The notes: a model not told the origin generated them from the letters alone. A DNA stretch of 39,488 bases from Candidatus Parcubacteria bacterium (GCA_023459655.1 JAEWTE010000013.1:1-39488), one strand, 5' to 3'. Numbered from the stretch's first letter, positions 15,542 to 22,793 are shown. Numbers and translations are program-made.

Positions 15542-16801
15542 TTATTCTGATTTTTCAATATCAGCCCCGATTGCTAATAATCTTTCAGCTATTTTTTCAT
15601 AGCCTCGTTCAATTTGGTAAATATTGTCTATTTCGGTTCGACCCTGGGCAATTAAAGCGGCTATAACCATAGCCATTCCGGCTCTGAGATCCGGTGAGGT
15701 TAATTTGCGGCCATGCAAGGCAGTGGGACCATTAATGACTACTCGGTGTGGGTCACACATGATAATATTAGCACCCATTTGGGTTAACATATCCGTAAAC
15801 AAAAGACGACGATCATAAATCGTTTCATGGATAGTGCTAGACCCCTGAGCTTGGGTCATTAAAACCGTATAAGGAGACTGAAGATCAGTTGGGAAGCCGG
15901 GATATTCATGAGTTTTGATGCTGTAGGCTTTAATATTTTTGCTCGGTAGCATTTTTAGCCAACTCTCACCTTGTTCAAAATTGACTCCTTGTTTACGAAA
16001 GATATTTAATAAGCTATCAATATGACTGGGGTAACAATCAGTAATTAAAAGCTCTGACTGGCTAGCTGCGGCTAATAAGGCGAAAGTACCAGTTTCTATT
16101 CGATCAGGAATAACTGTAAAAGATCCACCACCAATTGACTGGACGCCGTCAATAATAATAGTGGGAGTACCGGCTCCGCTGATTTTAGCACCCTGATTAT
16201 TCAGATAATCGGCCAGAGCAATTATTTCTGGTTCCATGGCACAGTTTCTTAAAATCGTTTGACCATCAGCCAATGTAGCGGTCATCATTAATTCTTCTGT
16301 TCCAGTAACGCTAATCGTGGTAAAAAAATAGTCAGCTCCTTTAAGTTTAGTGGCTGATAGGTTGTAAAAACCATCAGAGAATTCAATTTTAGCACCAAAT
16401 GCCTTAAAACCCTCTAAAAATAAATCAATTGGTCTGGTTCCAGCACCAATTACACAACCACCTGGATGAGGAAAACTAACCTGTCCGTTACGAGCTAAAA
16501 TTGGGCCAACAAACATTATCGAAGCCCGCAGCTTATTAGCTAATTCGGTTGGAATTCGGGTATTACTTAAGTTTTTAGTTTGAATTTGACAATGATCCCC
16601 TTGTTGTTTAATTGATCCGCCTAGTGATTCAATAATTTCTAACGATCGCTTAATATCTTCAATATCTGGTAAATTGTCAATTAAAATAGTTTCATCAGAC
16701 AATAAACTGGCTGGAATAATTTTTAAAGCTGAATTTTTGGCTCCACCAACTCTAATTTGACCAGCTAAGGGTCTTTGTCCATTAATAATGAATTTTCCCA
16801 T
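15542..16801 (-). CDS. murA: UDP-N-acetylglucosamine 1-carboxyvinyltransferase
   Basis: A 419-residue MurA, the first committed step of peptidoglycan synthesis, which transfers enolpyruvate from PEP to UDP-GlcNAc. Lys22-Asn23 (GGAKNSALK) and the loop Cys116 (PHPGGCVIGAG), the residue alkylated by fosfomycin in typical enzymes, are both present. GFPTDLQ carries the catalytic Asp. A GTG at 16837 would add 12 residues, but it lies upstream of the -10 of the promoter at 16826-16854, so the ATG at 16801, which also matches family N-termini, is chosen. The length is normal. It is followed closely by the PEGA gene and is divergent from ctpA. Confidence 0.96.
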   Translation of the reverse strand: MGKFIINGQRPLAGQIRVGGAKNSALKIIPASLLSDETILIDNLPDIEDIKRSLEIIESLGGSIKQQGDHCQIQTKNLSNTRIPTELANKLRASIMFVGPILARNGQVSFPHPGGCVIGAGTRPIDLFLEGFKAFGAKIEFSDGFYNLSATKLKGADYFFTTISVTGTEELMMTATLADGQTILRNCAMEPEIIALADYLNNQGAKISGAGTPTIIIDGVQSIGGGSFTVIPDRIETGTFALLAAASQSELLITDCYPSHIDSLLNIFRKQGVNFEQGESWLKMLPSKNIKAYSIKTHEYPGFPTDLQSPYTVLMTQAQGSSTIHETIYDRRLLFTDMLTQMGANIIMCDPHRVVINGPTALHGRKLTSPDLRAGMAMVIAALIAQGRTEIDNIYQIERGYEKIAERLLAIGADIEKSE

Positions 16802-16825
16802 AAAATAATTATTAGCTTTAATATC

Positions 16826-16854
16826 ATCATAGACCACTTTGTTGATTCTTTCAA
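16826..16854 (-). promoter_or_regulatory. Promoter of murA
   Basis: On the minus strand TTGAAA (16854-16849), a 17-base spacer and TATGAT (16831-16826) each match sigma-70 at five of six positions. The start would be near 16819, leaving an 18-nt leader before the murA ATG at 16801. The divergent ctpA gene must use overlapping or nearby sequence, but its own promoter is not clear. Confidence 0.6.
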
Positions 16855-16901
16855 CTTATGTTAAACTGATAAAAGTTAGGTTAGATTAATTAATTTAAGA
16901 T

Positions 16902-18170
16902 ATGTCTTTACATTGTCCAATAAGGCATTGGCGTCGTTTATTGTCAATTGCTATTTTTTTAATTGTCGGCTTGTTCGTCGGTTTTTTGTTTGGTCTAGCT
17001 TATGGACAAAAATCAATGTTGGCCAGACGATTAACCGATGCTCAATCAGTTTTTTTAGGCAAAGTTAGTGGGCTTTATCAATCCGATCAATCTGGACGGT
17101 TGGCCAACGATATTGATTTTAAATTATTTTGGCAGACCTGGGATTTATTGAGAGATAATTATGTTGATCAAAATCAATTGACTGATAAACAAATGTTTTA
17201 TGGTGCCTTAAAAGGTTTGGTTGGTTCGATTGGTGATCCTTATACTGTTTTTATGAACCCAGAAGATGCTAAAATGTTTGCTGAAGATTTATCGGGTAGT
17301 TTTTCTGGGATTGGTGCTGAGGTTGGTCTGCGTAATGATATAATAACTATTATTGCTCCTTTATCAGAGACTCCGGCTGAGCGGGCTGGCTTGCGATCAG
17401 GTGACAAGGTTTATGCAATTGACCAACAATCAACCGTTGGGTTAACTGTCGATGAGGCTGTTAAGAAAATTCGTGGACCTAAAGATAGTCCAGTGACACT
17501 AACTATTTCTCGAAATGGTGACAAACTTCGCGATATTATTATCACTCGCGACATAATTGTAGTCAAAAGTGTTAAGTCAAATTATGATCAATCAACTGGA
17601 ATTTATACTATTACTATTAATAATTTTAATGCCGATACAGATTCGCTATTTCGAGAAGCAGTTGTGGATATTCAAGTTAAAAAACCACGTGGCTTGATTA
17701 TTGATTTACGCAATAATCCTGGTGGTTATCTTGATTCAGCAGTAAATATAGCCAGTTATTGGATTAATAGTGGAGTTATTGTTAATGAACAATTTTCTAA
17801 TCAACCAGCTCAGCCGCAATTGGCTCGTGGACTTGGTCAATTAGCTGAGTTACCAACTGTGGTTTTAATTAATCAAGGCAGTGCTTCAGCCTCGGAGATA
17901 GTTGCTGGGGCTTTAATGGATTATGATAAAGCGACGACGGTTGGTAAAACTACTTATGGCAAGGGCTCAGTCCAGGTGGTCCGTGACTTAGTCGATGGAT
18001 CTATGATTAAAATAACTACTGCCAAATGGTTGACTCCTAATGGAACATCGATCAATGACAAGGGGATTATTCCTGACATTGAAGTTGATTTTACTGAGGA
18101 TGATTTTAATCAAAACATTGATCCGCAATTATCTAAAGCCGAGCAAATTTTATTGGATAATCTTAAGTAA
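16902..18170 (+). CDS. ctpA: Carboxy-terminal processing protease (S41 family)
   Basis: A 422-residue S41 peptidase. A membrane anchor (about residues 13-34) is followed by a helical N-terminal domain, a PDZ domain (about 130-215, with SGIGAEVG, ETPAERAGLRSGDKVYAID and EAVKKIRGP), and the catalytic core with LIIDLRNNPGG. The Ser-Lys dyad is Ser329 in GSASASE and Lys354 in TYGKGSVQ, the 25-residue spacing known for Tsp/CtpA. It would cleave exported proteins at their C-termini outside the cytoplasm. A strong bidirectional terminator follows. Confidence 0.95.
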   Translation: MSLHCPIRHWRRLLSIAIFLIVGLFVGFLFGLAYGQKSMLARRLTDAQSVFLGKVSGLYQSDQSGRLANDIDFKLFWQTWDLLRDNYVDQNQLTDKQMFYGALKGLVGSIGDPYTVFMNPEDAKMFAEDLSGSFSGIGAEVGLRNDIITIIAPLSETPAERAGLRSGDKVYAIDQQSTVGLTVDEAVKKIRGPKDSPVTLTISRNGDKLRDIIITRDIIVVKSVKSNYDQSTGIYTITINNFNADTDSLFREAVVDIQVKKPRGLIIDLRNNPGGYLDSAVNIASYWINSGVIVNEQFSNQPAQPQLARGLGQLAELPTVVLINQGSASASEIVAGALMDYDKATTVGKTTYGKGSVQVVRDLVDGSMIKITTAKWLTPNGTSINDKGIIPDIEVDFTEDDFNQNIDPQLSKAEQILLDNLK

Positions 18171-18196
18171 GAAGTAAGTAAGAAGTTAGATTGATA

Positions 18197-18234
18197 AATT
18201 TAAAAACATCGCCAAATGGCGATGTTTTTAAATT
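18197..18234. terminator. Bidirectional terminator between ctpA and rpmA
   Basis: AATTTAAAAACATCGCC (18197-18213) and its exact reverse complement (18218-18234) form a 17-bp stem with a four-base loop. A run of five T follows the GC part on both strands, so it can stop both convergent genes. Confidence 0.9.
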
Positions 18235-18251
18235 ATCCGATTATAATAATA

Positions 18252-18524
18252 TTAATTAACCTCAACAATTTTAGTTGATTTTAATTGATTATCAAAACGA
18301 CGCAATTTTTTAGTACGAAATTTTATTTGACCAGCCATAGTAGCAAATAGAGTATGATCATTACCAACGGCTACATTATTGCCGGCGCGATATTTGGTGC
18401 CACGTTGGCGAACGATAATCGACCCAGCTTTAGCTATTTGGCCATCTTGTAATTTAATTCCTAGTCGCTGACTTTGTGAATCGCGACCTAGCGATGTTGA
18501 TCCTCCGGCTTTTTTGTGTGCCAT
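18252..18524 (-). CDS. rpmA: 50S ribosomal protein L27 (bL27)
   Basis: A 90-residue bL27 beginning directly with MAHKKAGGSTSLGRDSQSQRLG, the N-terminal arm that reaches the peptidyl transferase centre. There is no Firmicutes-type N-terminal extension needing protease removal. GSIIVRQRGTKYRAG and VGNDHTLFA complete the family signature. It stands alone here: rplU, its usual partner, is not adjacent. Its promoter at 18576-18604 is flanked by a long inverted repeat that could be an operator. The final part, after RRFD, is slightly longer than in E. coli. Confidence 0.97.
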   Translation of the reverse strand: MAHKKAGGSTSLGRDSQSQRLGIKLQDGQIAKAGSIIVRQRGTKYRAGNNVAVGNDHTLFATMAGQIKFRTKKLRRFDNQLKSTKIVEVN

Positions 18525-18558
18525 AGTATTTAACTAATAAACTGTAAAAAAATTAGCT

Positions 18559-18604
18559 TTGTCAAGCTGAGCATTACTATAACAAAGGGAAGTCAGCTTG
18601 TCAA
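18559..18604. repeat. Inverted repeat flanking the rpmA -10 element
   Basis: TTGTCAAGCTGA (18559-18570) and TCAGCTTGTCAA (18593-18604) are inverted copies matching at 11 of 12 positions with a 22-base gap. The distal arm overlaps both divergent -35 elements and the proximal arm lies at the expected rpmA start point, so the repeat brackets the -10 at 18576-18581. Confidence 0.6.
18576..18604 (-). promoter_or_regulatory. Promoter of rpmA
   Basis: On the minus strand a perfect TTGACA (18604-18599) is followed by 17 bases and TATAGT (18581-18576), preceded by TG as an extended -10. The start would be near 18569, about 45 nt before the rpmA ATG. Confidence 0.75.
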
Positions 18605-18625
18605 TTGTTGAGTCTTTGATATAAT
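18598..18625 (+). promoter_or_regulatory. Promoter of the GT-C-like gene
   Basis: TTGTCA (18598-18603), a 16-base spacer and a perfect TATAAT (18620-18625), with TG at 18617-18618 as an extended -10. It is divergent from the rpmA promoter and shares the heptamer TTGTCAA with it. The leader to the ATG at 18657 would be about 25 nt with no Shine-Dalgarno. Confidence 0.65.
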
Positions 18626-18656
18626 GTTATTATCTTTTAGATTTTAAAATAAAGTC

Positions 18657-20288
18657 ATGTCTAAAAAAATCGCAAGCAGTTTATTCAATCGTTGGTTGAT
18701 TATTCTTTTGTTTATTTTTGCGATATTCATGGTTTTTCATAATAGTTTTAATTATCTTGATCCTGATTTCGGTTGGCATTATCAAGTTGGTCAAGAAATT
18801 TGGCAAAATCGGCAAGTACCTAAGATTGAGCATCATCTTTTTCCAATTGCCGGTCAATCTTGGGTTGACCATGAGTGGTTATCTAATTTAACCGTTTATG
18901 TTTTATTTGAATTAGGCGGTTATTTTTTAGTTAGTCTTTTATTTGTTGGTTTAGTAATTTTAGCTTGGTATTTATTAGCTAAACAAACAATAAAATATTG
19001 GCTTGATAATCAGGCCAGTTCTTTATTTTTTTGGCTTATTTTATTTATTGGCCTTCGGGCTTGTTTACCTCATTTTGGTATTAGAATTCAAGAAGTTACT
19101 GTATTATTCTTATTGATTTTAAATATTTGGCTTCATCGAGTTGTTCGTCAACGTTATTGGCCGATTTGGCAAATTTGGGTTATACCGATATTGTTCTGGT
19201 GGTGGGCCTCGCTGCACGGTGGCTTTTTAATTGGTTTAGTTGCTCTATTGGCTTGGATTGTCTTTCGTTTAATTATTTATTATTGGGCACGCTACCGTCA
19301 AATTAAGCGACAAATCAATGTTTTGCCAATGAAAGTAATTGGCCGATCGATTTTAACCGCCGTTCTTTCAATAATTGCCACTTGTTTAACTCCGTATGGT
19401 CTTAAGCTGTACGACTTTTTATCTGATTATTATAGTAATAATGCTTATCTTTGGATTATTGAAGAATGGTTACCAATTACTCGGGCAGTTTGGAGTTGGC
19501 GAATGTTGTATATGTTGGTGTTTGGCTTGGTTATTGTCTTATTAATTTTTCATTGGCGGGCTCGACAAAATAAAGCAGACCGTCAAGTTATTAATTGGTT
19601 GATTAACCAAGATTGGTGGGTTTTATTATTTTCGAGTATTTTATTTGTAGCCGCTTGGCGATCGCTTAGGCATTTTCCTTTATTTTTTATTATTTCGTTT
19701 CCTTGGGTGGCTGGATTTTTTTGGCAGTCTTGGCAAGATCGTTGTTTTAATCCAGCCCACTGGTCAATTTATTTAAAAATTTTAATTGTATCGGTTTTAT
19801 TGTTGTCAACTATTTCTATGGCTATTGCTACTCAGTGGAGTAATCGTCCAGTAGAGGATTATTGTCATAGTTATCCTTGTGCAGCTATAAATTATTTAAA
19901 ACAATCTCCCTATAAGAATTGGCCAACCATGGTTGATTATGGTTGGGGTGGTTTTTGGTATTGGTATTGGCCAGATAAGCCGATTTTTATTGATGGTCGT
20001 TTACCGCAATATTCTTGGCGCAATCGTAGTTTAATCGAACATTACGGTCGATTTTTTAATGAGTCTGATATTAAAAATGCTTTGGCTGATTATGATTTAT
20101 CGGTAGTAGCTATAGCTCAACCGCGACCGGTTAGTTATAATTGGTTAGAAAGCTGGTTATTTGGTTGGGGGCAAAAAGTTAATGATTATGATAGTTTTTC
20201 TGAGACTATGCGTCGAGCGATGCTTAAAATGCCAGCTTGGCAACTAGTTTACTCAGATGCGACAGCAATGATTTATGTCCAACAATAA
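18657..20288 (+). CDS. Polytopic membrane protein, GT-C glycosyltransferase-like
   Basis: A 543-residue integral membrane protein with about ten hydrophobic segments, the first at residues 13-27. The first external loop has YLDPDFGWHYQVGQEIWQNRQVP with an acidic DPD near a membrane boundary, and later HEWLSNL, the layout of GT-C enzymes that use polyprenyl-phosphate sugars. A soluble C-terminal part (from about residue 405) includes YPCAAINYLKQSP, MVDYGWGGFWYWYW and IFIDGRLPQYSW. The next gene, a polyprenyl-phosphate-sugar synthase-like GT2, overlaps its 3' end by 14 bases, which suggests it supplies the donor. The exact family is not identified. Confidence 0.7.
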   Translation: MSKKIASSLFNRWLIILLFIFAIFMVFHNSFNYLDPDFGWHYQVGQEIWQNRQVPKIEHHLFPIAGQSWVDHEWLSNLTVYVLFELGGYFLVSLLFVGLVILAWYLLAKQTIKYWLDNQASSLFFWLILFIGLRACLPHFGIRIQEVTVLFLLILNIWLHRVVRQRYWPIWQIWVIPILFWWWASLHGGFLIGLVALLAWIVFRLIIYYWARYRQIKRQINVLPMKVIGRSILTAVLSIIATCLTPYGLKLYDFLSDYYSNNAYLWIIEEWLPITRAVWSWRMLYMLVFGLVIVLLIFHWRARQNKADRQVINWLINQDWWVLLFSSILFVAAWRSLRHFPLFFIISFPWVAGFFWQSWQDRCFNPAHWSIYLKILIVSVLLLSTISMAIATQWSNRPVEDYCHSYPCAAINYLKQSPYKNWPTMVDYGWGGFWYWYWPDKPIFIDGRLPQYSWRNRSLIEHYGRFFNESDIKNALADYDLSVVAIAQPRPVSYNWLESWLFGWGQKVNDYDSFSETMRRAMLKMPAWQLVYSDATAMIYVQQ

Positions 20289-21027
20289 AAGATTGAGACT
20301 AGATCTTTGTTTACCAGTTTATAATGAGGAGGCAATTCTATCGGCCAATATTAAACGAGTTATTGATTTTTTAACTGAACGTGATCGGGGGATTGATTGT
20401 CGAGTAATTATTTTAATTAATGGTTCGATTGATCAATCAGCGATTATTGCTCAGCAATTGGCTCAGCAATGGCCCAGTTTAATTGATTTTGTTAATTATT
20501 CGATAATTGGCAAAAGTCGAACGTTAATCGCCTATGCTGACAGTAGTCAGGCTGATTGGTGGGGCTTTATGGATATTGATTTAGCCACAGATTTAAGAAA
20601 TTTAGATGATTTTTTTAATTTAATTATTAATCAATCTGCTGACTTGTTAATTGCTTCTCGTTTGATTGTTGGTAGTTCTTGTTCTCGTAGTTGGACTAGG
20701 AAATTAATCTCGATTGTGTATAATCGATTAACTCATTTTTATTTAAAAACTGGCGTTAAAGATCATCAATGCGGCTGTAAGTTTATTAGTCAATCATGGT
20801 GGCGAACCCTGCGACCATATTTGCAAGATTCTCGTTGGTTTTTAGATACTGAAATGATTGCTTGGACTAATAAGCTTGGTGGTAAAACAATTGAAGTACC
20901 AGTTGATTGGACTGATAACCGTTATCAATTTCGACCAACTAAAATAAAATTATTTCGTGATATTATTGATTTTTTGATTAATTTATATCTTTTACGACGA
21001 CGACTCAACGCTAATAATTTTAAATAA
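20275..21027 (+). CDS. GT2 polyprenyl-phosphate-sugar synthase-like protein
   Basis: A 250-residue GT2 of the dolichyl-phosphate mannose/glucose synthase type. The start LDLCLPVYNEEAIL, the metal-binding FMDIDLATDLRNLDDF, LIASRLIVGS, the conserved DHQCGCKFIS and RWFLDTEMIAW are typical of DPM1/ALG5-like enzymes, which move a sugar from a nucleotide to a polyprenyl phosphate. It has no C-terminal membrane domain. Its ATG lies inside the 3' end of the GT-C-like gene, so the pair is translationally coupled: this enzyme could make the lipid-linked donor the membrane protein uses. The sugar is not known. Confidence 0.85.
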   Translation: MSNNKRLRLDLCLPVYNEEAILSANIKRVIDFLTERDRGIDCRVIILINGSIDQSAIIAQQLAQQWPSLIDFVNYSIIGKSRTLIAYADSSQADWWGFMDIDLATDLRNLDDFFNLIINQSADLLIASRLIVGSSCSRSWTRKLISIVYNRLTHFYLKTGVKDHQCGCKFISQSWWRTLRPYLQDSRWFLDTEMIAWTNKLGGKTIEVPVDWTDNRYQFRPTKIKLFRDIIDFLINLYLLRRRLNANNFK

Positions 21028-21060
21028 ATTTAGTTTTGAATCTTTGATTGATTTAAATGC

Positions 21061-21089
21061 TTGCCTTTTTAATTTTTTTTTGATAAAGT
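21061..21089 (+). promoter_or_regulatory. Promoter of tRNA-Lys
   Basis: TTGCCT (21061-21066), 17 bases, then TAAAGT (21084-21089) with TG at 21081-21082 as an extended -10. The start would be near 21096, some 24 nt before the tRNA. Confidence 0.55.
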
Positions 21090-21119
21090 TGAGCCAGCAA
21101 TTTTGCGATTGTTATTTTT

Positions 21120-21192
21120 GCGCCGTTAGCTCAGTTGGTAGAGCAACTGCCTTTTAAGCAGATGGTCACTGGTTCGAGTCCAGTACGGCGTA
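21120..21192 (+). tRNA. tRNA-Lys (anticodon TTT)
   Basis: A 73-nt tRNA. The acceptor is GCGCCGT/ACGGCGT plus discriminator A, the D-arm GCTC-AGTTGGTA-GAGC, the anticodon loop CTTTTAA with anticodon TTT, and the T-arm ACTGG-TTCGAGT-CCAGT. The terminal pair is G1-U72, and the outer anticodon-stem position pairs A27 with A43, a mismatch. CCA is not encoded. No terminator separates it from the membrane-protein gene at 21270. Confidence 0.95.
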
Positions 21193-21254
21193 CTAGGATA
21201 GGAAAATCACTAAACGCTAAGTGTTGGTGGTTTAAAAGAGTTTTTTAAAATAAA

Positions 21255-21262
21255 AAGGAGGT
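21255..21262 (+). promoter_or_regulatory. Strong Shine-Dalgarno site of the small membrane protein gene
   Basis: AAGGAGGT lies seven bases before the ATG at 21270. It is the only full-strength Shine-Dalgarno sequence seen in the window and it decides the start: an in-frame GTG at 21261 overlaps the site itself. Confidence 0.85.
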
Positions 21263-21269
21263 GGTAACC

Positions 21270-21650
21270 ATGAAAAAATGGTTTATCACGTCATTGTGGG
21301 TTTGGTTGCGTGATCAAGCCTATTACCTGGTTACTGTTTTTGCGGTTGTTAAATTAGCGGTGGGTTATTTTGCTCATCTGGCTGGTTTTTGGATTGACCC
21401 AACCATTCGTCATCGTTTGGTTGGCTTACCTCAATTTCGAGTGTCGGCTGTAGTGGTTATATTTCAATTATTGTTATTAGCCGTTGGTTTGACTAAGCTC
21501 TGTCGGTCTAATTTGCCAAAAAGATGGTCGGTGCCAGCAATTGCTGGTTGGCTAGGACTTATTGGCGTGGTATTATTGTCTGGCTGGCTGTTATTAATTG
21601 CCTTAGTTTGCTTTTATGCTGGTGTTGTTTATCACTGGCGTAAAACTTAA
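21270..21650 (+). CDS. Small polytopic membrane protein, unknown function
   Basis: A 126-residue protein with about four hydrophobic segments (about residues 16-37, 54-73, 83-100 and 101-120) joined by short basic loops. No family is recognised and no catalytic motif is seen. The N-terminus MKKWFITSLWVWLRD is basic and aromatic. It sits between tRNA-Lys and tRNA-Thr and ends at a strong terminator. With no clear promoter of its own it is probably transcribed with tRNA-Lys. Its strong Shine-Dalgarno site is unlike the neighbouring genes and may mean high expression or recent arrival; both are guesses. Confidence 0.7.
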   Translation: MKKWFITSLWVWLRDQAYYLVTVFAVVKLAVGYFAHLAGFWIDPTIRHRLVGLPQFRVSAVVVIFQLLLLAVGLTKLCRSNLPKRWSVPAIAGWLGLIGVVLLSGWLLLIALVCFYAGVVYHWRKT

Positions 21651-21653
21651 TCG

Positions 21654-21690
21654 GCCTGCTCAATATCTATTGGTCAGGCTTTTTTATTTT
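21654..21690 (+). terminator. Terminator after the small membrane protein gene
   Basis: The arms 21654-21664 and 21669-21679 pair over 11 positions with one mismatch and one G-T pair, with a four-base loop. TTTTTTATTTTT follows directly. Confidence 0.85.
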
Positions 21691-21697
21691 TCTGGGC

Positions 21698-21726
21698 TTG
21701 CCAAGCTATATAAAATATTCTAACAT
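21698..21726 (+). promoter_or_regulatory. Promoter of tRNA-Thr
   Basis: TTGCCA (21698-21703), a 17-base spacer and TAACAT (21721-21726). The start would be about three bases before the tRNA 5' end. The -10 is a modest match (four of six), but the position is ideal. Confidence 0.5.
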
Positions 21727-21735
21727 AGGTTTTAG

Positions 21736-21808
21736 GCCACCCTAGCTCAGTTGGCAGAGCAACGGTTTTGTAAACCGTAGGTCGTCGGTTCGAACCCGAC
21801 GGGTGGCT
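21736..21808 (+). tRNA. tRNA-Thr (anticodon TGT)
   Basis: A 73-nt tRNA with acceptor GCCACCC/GGGTGGC, discriminator T, D-arm GCTC-AGTTGGCA-GAGC, anticodon stem ACGGT/ACCGT with loop TTTGTAA (anticodon TGT), and T-arm GTCGG-TTCGAAC-CCGAC. All stems are fully paired. CCA is not encoded. Confidence 0.96.
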
Positions 21809-21816
21809 CATTAAAT

Positions 21817-21849
21817 AAAATAACTCCCAATTGGGAGTTATTTTTATTG
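21817..21849. terminator. Bidirectional terminator between tRNA-Thr and rpmB
   Basis: AAAATAACTCCC (21817-21828) and GGGAGTTATTTT (21833-21844) form a perfect 12-bp stem around an AATT loop, with T-runs on both strands. It can end both tRNA-Thr and the convergent rpmB. Confidence 0.9.
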
Positions 21850-21877
21850 TTGACAATTAAATCTGGTTAATTACTAA

Positions 21878-22069
21878 CTATTGTTTTTCTTCGGCTTTTT
21901 CCATTTTTTTAGCAGTCTTTAAACAACTAGTGCAAACTTTAATAGTACCACCATCAATTTTGCAACTTTGGAGATTAATGCCTTGGCGGCGGAGGGTTTT
22001 AATATTGGAGTGAGAACGACTGGCGCCCTTGGTGGCGCTACGTTGGCAAATATCGCATTGCTTAGCCAT
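21878..22069 (-). CDS. rpmB: 50S ribosomal protein L28 (bL28), zinc-binding form
   Basis: A 63-residue bL28 starting MAKQCDICQRSATKGASRSHSNIKT, the conserved family opening. Two Cys pairs, CDIC (residues 5-8) and CTSC near residue 46, form the zinc site of the C+ type. The Lys/Glu-rich end KKMEKAEEKQ is a short tail. It stands alone, with the usual partner rpmG not adjacent. Its promoter was not identified with confidence. Confidence 0.95.
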   Translation of the reverse strand: MAKQCDICQRSATKGASRSHSNIKTLRRQGINLQSCKIDGGTIKVCTSCLKTAKKMEKAEEKQ

Positions 22070-22114
22070 AATTTTAAATTTATAATCAAAAATAAGCTAA
22101 TCTACTGATTAGTC

Positions 22115-22144
22115 TTGATTCACCATAGCAAGTTTTGCTAAAAT
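22115..22144 (+). promoter_or_regulatory. Promoter of the site-2 protease gene
   Basis: TTGATT (22115-22120), an 18-base spacer and TAAAAT (22139-22144), preceded by TG at 22136-22137 as an extended -10. The expected start point, near 22151, is only two or three bases before the ATG at 22154, so the mRNA should be leaderless or nearly so. Confidence 0.6.
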
Positions 22145-22153
22145 AATCAAGAC

Positions 22154-22783
22154 ATGTTAATCTTGATGTCAGTTAACCCTCAATTTATGATTAGTTTATT
22201 TCAGATTATTATTTTTTTATTATCGGCAATTTTGCATGAATATGGTCATGCTTGGATGGCCTTGCGATTAGGCGACGATACCGCCGAACGAGCCGGTCGT
22301 TTAACTCTTAATCCATTGGTTCATTTAGATATGTTTGGGTCCTTGTTATTACCAGGCATGCTTATTTTGACTGGCTCACCAGTGATTTTTGGCTATGCTA
22401 AACCCGTGCCAATCAATTTAAATAATTTGCGGGGCGGATTGACTGGACAGGCTAAGGTAGCTCTAGCTGGGCCGGCAGCTAATTTCTTTTTAGCCATAAC
22501 AGCGGCCTTAGCTATTAGATATTTGGCTGGCGGATTAAATTCAGGCTGGGGTGGCTTATTAGCCTTGGTGGTAGTGATTAATTTAGTTTTAATGATTTTT
22601 AATCTTTTACCAATACCACCACTTGATGGTTCAAAAATTTTAGCTACGATTTTACCCGAGTCATGGCGTTATCCTTATTTATCGACTGAACGATGGGGGT
22701 TTTTTGTTTTATTAGCGATAATGTTAACTTGGCCACAATTACTTCGTTACCCGATCAATTGGCTACTTGGACTATTGCTCTAA
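22154..22783 (+). CDS. Site-2 protease family membrane metalloprotease (M50)
   Basis: A 209-residue polytopic protein. The zinc-binding HEYGH is at residues 28-32 in the first membrane helix, and the third ligand is the Asp in NLLPIPPLDGSKIL, the M50 NPDG-like motif. GYAKPVPIN and GPAANFFLA are also typical of this family. There is no PDZ domain, as in the short S2P-like proteins of many small genomes. It probably cleaves membrane substrates inside the bilayer; the target is unknown. A second in-frame ATG at 22166 is possible, which would give a 15-nt leader. Confidence 0.9.
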   Translation: MLILMSVNPQFMISLFQIIIFLLSAILHEYGHAWMALRLGDDTAERAGRLTLNPLVHLDMFGSLLLPGMLILTGSPVIFGYAKPVPINLNNLRGGLTGQAKVALAGPAANFFLAITAALAIRYLAGGLNSGWGGLLALVVVINLVLMIFNLLPIPPLDGSKILATILPESWRYPYLSTERWGFFVLLAIMLTWPQLLRYPINWLLGLLL

Positions 22784-22793
22784 ACATAGTGGC

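Noticed and set aside
16802..16837. GTG at 16837 as the murA start
   Set aside because: It lies upstream of the -10 of the best murA promoter, and the ATG at 16801 matches the family N-terminus with Lys22 in place.
21224..21251. TTGGTG-16-TAAAAT as a promoter for the gene at 21270
   Set aside because: The start point would fall inside the Shine-Dalgarno site at 21255-21262, removing it from the mRNA.
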